In this document: positions 59,696-64,000 of the stretch, piece by piece
How positions within the stretch are numbered: position 1 is the first letter of the stretch
How the letters are laid out: each line of letters begins with the position of its first letter
Assembly (NCBI RefSeq): GCF_918697865.1
Contig: NZ_CAKKMV010000003.1
Span: 1 to 64,000, forward strand
From: Massilia sp. Bi118
GTDB lineage: Bacteria; Pseudomonadota; Gammaproteobacteria; Burkholderiales; Burkholderiaceae_D
Direction: 5' to 3'
DNA length: 64,000 nt
Program-made: the position numbers and the translations under genes
The notes under the pieces: generated by a model
Database searches by the model: none
What the model saw: only the letters and a program-made list of their open reading frames with translations
What the model was told of the DNA's origin: nothing

Positions 59696-60883
59696 ATGCC
59701 AGAACATCAGAATCTCCTCCAGGTGGCGTCCCGCGTCGACGCCATCGAACCCTTCCGCGTCATGGAAATGGTCAAGCAGGCTGCCGCCATGCGCCGCGCC
59801 GGCATCGACGTCATCAGCATGAGCGTGGGCGAACCGGACTTCACCGCGCCCGAGATGGTCGCCCAGGCCGCCATGGACGCGATCCGCGGCGGCGCCACCC
59901 AGTACACCGAATCGCTTGGCCTGCCGGCCTTGCGCGAGGCGATCTCCGGGCATTATTCGCGCTTCTACGGCCTGGACATCGATCCGCGCCGCATCGTGGT
60001 CACCGCCGGCGCCTCGGCCGCCCTGCTGCTGGCCTGCGCCGCCCTGGTTGCCGAGGGCGACGAAGTACTGATGCCGGACCCGTGCTATCCCTGCAACCGG
60101 CATTTCGTCAGCGCCTTCGGCGGCAAGCCGGTGCTGCTCTATTCGAGCGCGGCGGAACGCTACCAGCTCACGGCCGCCCACCTGGCCGAGCACTGGAACG
60201 ACAGGAGCCGCGGCGTGCTGGTGGCCTCGCCCTCGAACCCGACCGGCACCTCGATGACGGTGCCGCAGGCGCGCGAACTGCTGGGCGCCGTGCGCGCCCG
60301 CGGCGGCTTCGCCATCGTCGACGAGATCTACCAGGGCCTGTCCTACGACGGCAAACCAGTAAGCAGCCTGGCGCTGGACGACAACGTCATCACCGTGAAC
60401 AGCTTCTCGAAATACTTCAGCATGACCGGCTGGCGCCTGGGCTGGCTGGTGGTGCCGGAGAACCTGGTGCCGGTGTTCGAGAAACTGGCGCAGAATCTCT
60501 TCATCTGCGCGCCGACCATCGCCCAGCATGCGGCCCTGGCCTGCTTCCGCGACGACGCCCTGGAGATCTTCGAGTCGCGCCGCCTGGAATTCCAGCGCCG
60601 CCGCGACTTCCTGGTACCGGCCCTGCGCGAGCTCGGCTTTGCCGTGCCGGTGATGCCGGACGGCGCCTTCTACGTGTACGCGGATATCACCGGCCTGCCA
60701 CATCGCCACGCGGGCGACAGCACGGCTTTCGGCAAGGCGGTGCTGGAAGAAGCGCATGTGGCGATCGTGCCGGGCGACGACTTCGGCTTCGCGGCCCCGC
60801 AACGCCATGTGCGCTTTTCCTACGCCACCGAATACGAACGCATCGAGGAAGCCGTGCAGCGCCTGGCGCGCCTGCTGGGCTAG
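59696..60883 (+). CDS. pyridoxal-phosphate aminotransferase, class I/II (AspC-like)
   Basis: A 395-residue fold-type I aminotransferase. Marks: MSVGEPDFTAPEMV near residue 45, GGATQYTESLGLPALREAI, VTAGASAALLL, VASPSNPTGT, DEIYQGLSYDG and the PLP-lysine motif NSFSKYFSMTGWRLGW, then the substrate-binding RFSYATEYERI Arg. Probably a broad-specificity aspartate/aromatic or alanine-type enzyme; the substrate is not fixed. It starts 14 bases after the GGDEF-EAL stop. Its TAG stop is the first three bases of a palindromic repeat. Confidence 0.9.
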   Translation: MPEHQNLLQVASRVDAIEPFRVMEMVKQAAAMRRAGIDVISMSVGEPDFTAPEMVAQAAMDAIRGGATQYTESLGLPALREAISGHYSRFYGLDIDPRRIVVTAGASAALLLACAALVAEGDEVLMPDPCYPCNRHFVSAFGGKPVLLYSSAAERYQLTAAHLAEHWNDRSRGVLVASPSNPTGTSMTVPQARELLGAVRARGGFAIVDEIYQGLSYDGKPVSSLALDDNVITVNSFSKYFSMTGWRLGWLVVPENLVPVFEKLAQNLFICAPTIAQHAALACFRDDALEIFESRRLEFQRRRDFLVPALRELGFAVPVMPDGAFYVYADITGLPHRHAGDSTAFGKAVLEEAHVAIVPGDDFGFAAPQRHVRFSYATEYERIEEAVQRLARLLG

Positions 60884-60908
60884 GGTGGGCACCCCGTGCC
60901 CACCCTAC
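60881..60908. repeat. short palindromic repeat, family A copy 4
   Basis: TAGGGTGGGCAC-CCC-GTGCCCACCCTA, perfect 12-bp arms with a 3-base loop, then C. The aminotransferase stop TAG is the first three bases of the left arm. It lies between convergent genes, 7 bases before the kinase stop at 60915, and may work as an mRNA 3' end in both directions. Confidence 0.75.
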
Positions 60909-60914
60909 AAGTCG

Positions 60915-62243
<1,329 letters not shown>

Positions 62244-62249
62244 GCTGCG

Positions 62250-63710
62250 TCAGCGCCCCAGCGTTGGCCGGCCGACCAGCACGCCGTTCAGTTGCGATCC
62301 TTTGGGGTAGACCTCGATCCCCTCCGCCGTGATCGTGTACTCGCGCAGGTCGCAGCTGTGATCGCAGCCGCGCACCTTCACTACCGTCATGAACTTGCGG
62401 ATCGCGCCGTCGAATTCGGCATAGCGCATCGACAGCACGGCGTCGGTAAGGAAGCACAGCTCGTCCGGGCTGAAGCTGGCGCGGGTGTAGTCGTCTTCGG
62501 TGCCCACCGTGACCAGCGCGGAAACGCCGCGCTTGGCCAGTTCGGACAGGGTGCGGAACACGGCCACGCGCAGGTCGGCGCGGACTTCCGGCGCCAGGTA
62601 GAGCCCGATCTCGGACAGCGAATCGATCACCACCCGGGTGGCGCCGGTGCGGTCAATCGCGCTGCACATCTCGTCCATCAGCTCTTCGACGCTGAGCGAC
62701 AGCGAGCGGCTTTCGACCACCGACACGTGGCCTTGCTGGACGATTTTCGCCAGCTCGGCGTTACGCAGGCGCGCCGTACCCTTCTCGAAGAACAGGGCGA
62801 CGCCTTTCTCGCCGAGCGCGGCGCCGGCCTGCAGGAAGCGGGTGGCCATGATGGTCTTGCCGGCGCCGGTCGGCCCCGAGACCAGCATGGTATGGCCCTG
62901 CGGCAGGCCGCCGTGCATCAGCTCGTCCACGCCCGGCACACCGGTCGGGATACGGCAGGGATTGCGGTCCACCGGCGTGCCGGGCAAGCGATCGGTGGCC
63001 AGCGGCGGCAGCAGGCGCGGATAGACGCGGATGCCGTCGTCCCCGATGCGCATGGTGTGGGCGCCCGTCATGTGGGCCTGGCCGCGCATCTTGTTGACGC
63101 GCAGCTTGCGCAGGGCCGAGTTGTCGTCCGCCGCCTGGTACAGGGTGAGCATGCCGTCGGCCACCGTGATGATCGGATTCGCCTCGACGTCGGCCTGCGA
63201 ATACTCGCCGATCAGGAAGGTGGTCGCCTGCCAGGTCGCCATGCGCGAGCCGAGTTCCTGGATGAACTGCTGCAGGTCGGACAGGCCTTCGTTGCCGGCG
63301 CGCGCGCTCTGCATCACGGAACGGAAGGAATCGACGAACACCAGGCCGGGGCCGAAATCCTCGACCTCACGCATGATGCGCTCGAGCACACCGAGGAAGT
63401 GGCCGGCGCGCAAGTCATCCGCCAAATTGACATAGCGGATGAACGGACCGACCTTGTCCATGTCGAAGAAGGAAAACTGCTGCTGGTAGCGCAGCATCTT
63501 CAGCGGCGGCTCGCCGAGCACCGTGAAGAACAGGGCGCGCCGTTCGGGACCGGCAAGCGCGAACATGATCTGGTGCGCCAGCGTGGTCTTGCCGCTGCCG
63601 GGGGCGCCGGCAATCAGGGTGAAGGAATATTCGGTCAGGCCGCCGCCGAGGAGGACGTCCAGGCCCGGAACTCCGGTCTCCAGCAATCCCAGGCGTACTT
63701 TGTCGGTCAT
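62250..63710 (-). CDS. double-domain KaiC-like (RAD55 family) ATPase
   Basis: A 486-residue protein with two RecA/KaiC domains. CI: Walker A GAPGSGKT (35-42), Walker B LVFVDSF (123-129). CII: Walker A GPTGAGKT (279-286), Walker B RVVIDSL (359-365), and the KaiC-like VVKVRGCDHSCDLREYTI end. By eye alignment the two clock phosphorylation residues of cyanobacterial KaiC are Cys419 and Phe420 here, so it is not a clock oscillator. The CI strand reads FFTVLGEPP instead of the usual FEE. Operon with the hybrid kinase; probably an ATPase switch presenting input to it. Confidence 0.9.
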   Translation of the reverse strand: MTDKVRLGLLETGVPGLDVLLGGGLTEYSFTLIAGAPGSGKTTLAHQIMFALAGPERRALFFTVLGEPPLKMLRYQQQFSFFDMDKVGPFIRYVNLADDLRAGHFLGVLERIMREVEDFGPGLVFVDSFRSVMQSARAGNEGLSDLQQFIQELGSRMATWQATTFLIGEYSQADVEANPIITVADGMLTLYQAADDNSALRKLRVNKMRGQAHMTGAHTMRIGDDGIRVYPRLLPPLATDRLPGTPVDRNPCRIPTGVPGVDELMHGGLPQGHTMLVSGPTGAGKTIMATRFLQAGAALGEKGVALFFEKGTARLRNAELAKIVQQGHVSVVESRSLSLSVEELMDEMCSAIDRTGATRVVIDSLSEIGLYLAPEVRADLRVAVFRTLSELAKRGVSALVTVGTEDDYTRASFSPDELCFLTDAVLSMRYAEFDGAIRKFMTVVKVRGCDHSCDLREYTITAEGIEVYPKGSQLNGVLVGRPTLGR

Positions 63711-64000
63711 TTACTTGTGCTCCTGTACATCTTCCGGTCCCTGCTGCTCCGAGGCCCTGGCCTGCTCGAGGAGCCTGGCCGTGAGCGCCTCGCCGATCAG
63801 CGACGACAGCTGTCTGGTGAATGTGTTCAGCAACTCTCCGTTCGCGATGTCGGCCACGGTAGGCTCGGCGCCGGCCAGGTCGCGCTCGAGCGAACCCAGC
63901 AGTCCGCCGATCGACTTTTGCGTGGGATCCACGCGCAGCCATTCGTAGCGGGCTGCCAGCGTGCGCAGGGCGCGGCCGAACAACGCACAAAACCCGTTCT
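63711..64000 (-). CDS. hypothetical protein upstream of the KaiC-like gene (5' end cut)
   Basis: C-terminal ~96 codons of an open frame that runs off the right edge; the beginning is outside the window. The visible part (LRTLAARYEWLRVDPTQK, EPTVADIANGELLNTF, EQARASEQQGPEDVQEHK) is helical and charged without a recognised domain. The only in-window start candidate is a TTG at 63983, so truncation by the edge is more likely. The TAA stop directly abuts the ATG of the KaiC-like gene, so the two are translationally coupled. Confidence 0.6.
   Translation of the reverse strand, partial: NGFCALFGRALRTLAARYEWLRVDPTQKSIGGLLGSLERDLAGAEPTVADIANGELLNTFTRQLSSLIGEALTARLLEQARASEQQGPEDVQEHK

Noticed and set aside
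62250..63710. Circadian clock KaiC
   Set aside because: No kaiA or kaiB nearby and the phosphorylation residues appear substituted; described as KaiC-like ATPase instead.

Overview
The window is high-GC betaproteobacterial chromosome, most likely from an Oxalobacteraceae genus close to Massilia. Three things point there: the 5' end of a 16S rRNA gene at the left edge, the canonical betaproteobacterial order of the housekeeping blocks, and a PEP-CTERM-sorted exoprotein. No phage, insertion sequence, CRISPR array or tRNA gene was seen. Almost all of the window is intact core chromosome with inserted signalling genes.

Left part (1-6.4 kb): the start of an rrn operon with its leader and a strong GC-discriminator promoter; an unrecognised 200-residue protein; guaA and guaB for GMP synthesis; a DUF4124 protein; rnfH-ratA divergent from smpB. 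Middle left (6.4-26.6 kb): a giant CheB-CheR-PAS-histidine kinase-receiver fusion, an exported amidohydrolase, a Bcr/CflA transporter, a small signal peptidase I paralogue, and an iron-uptake island. The island has a TonB-dependent receptor divergent from a PepSY membrane protein, with Fur-box-like sites between. Then come a porin, an NfeD-paraslipin pair, a diguanylate cyclase, a YnfA protein, ppsA divergent from its regulator ppsR, and a receiver-EAL protein with altered active-site motifs.

Centre (26.6-46.6 kb): the envelope and translation supercluster on the minus strand, rpsB-tsf-pyrH-frr-uppS-cdsA-dxr-rseP-bamA-skp-lpxD-fabZ-lpxA-lpxB-rnhB-trmH. Many of its genes overlap by 1-17 bases. 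map and glnD diverge from rpsB, followed by an RluF-like pseudouridine synthase. The cluster joins elongation, ribosome recycling, UMP kinase, undecaprenyl and phospholipid precursors, outer membrane protein assembly and lipid A synthesis.

Right part (46.6-64 kb): a sensory region with two large hybrid kinases, a POT peptide transporter, a HAF-repeat PEP-CTERM protein, an orphan PhnD-like binding protein next to a membrane GGDEF-EAL protein, an aminotransferase, and an operon of an unidentified protein (cut by the window end), a double-domain KaiC-like ATPase and a soluble hybrid kinase.

Two dispersed palindromic repeat families sit at gene 3' ends. In two copies of the shorter family the repeat itself supplies the TAG stop codon of the adjacent gene. 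The least ordinary items are the binding-protein/c-di-GMP pair, the KaiC-like/kinase operon and these repeats.
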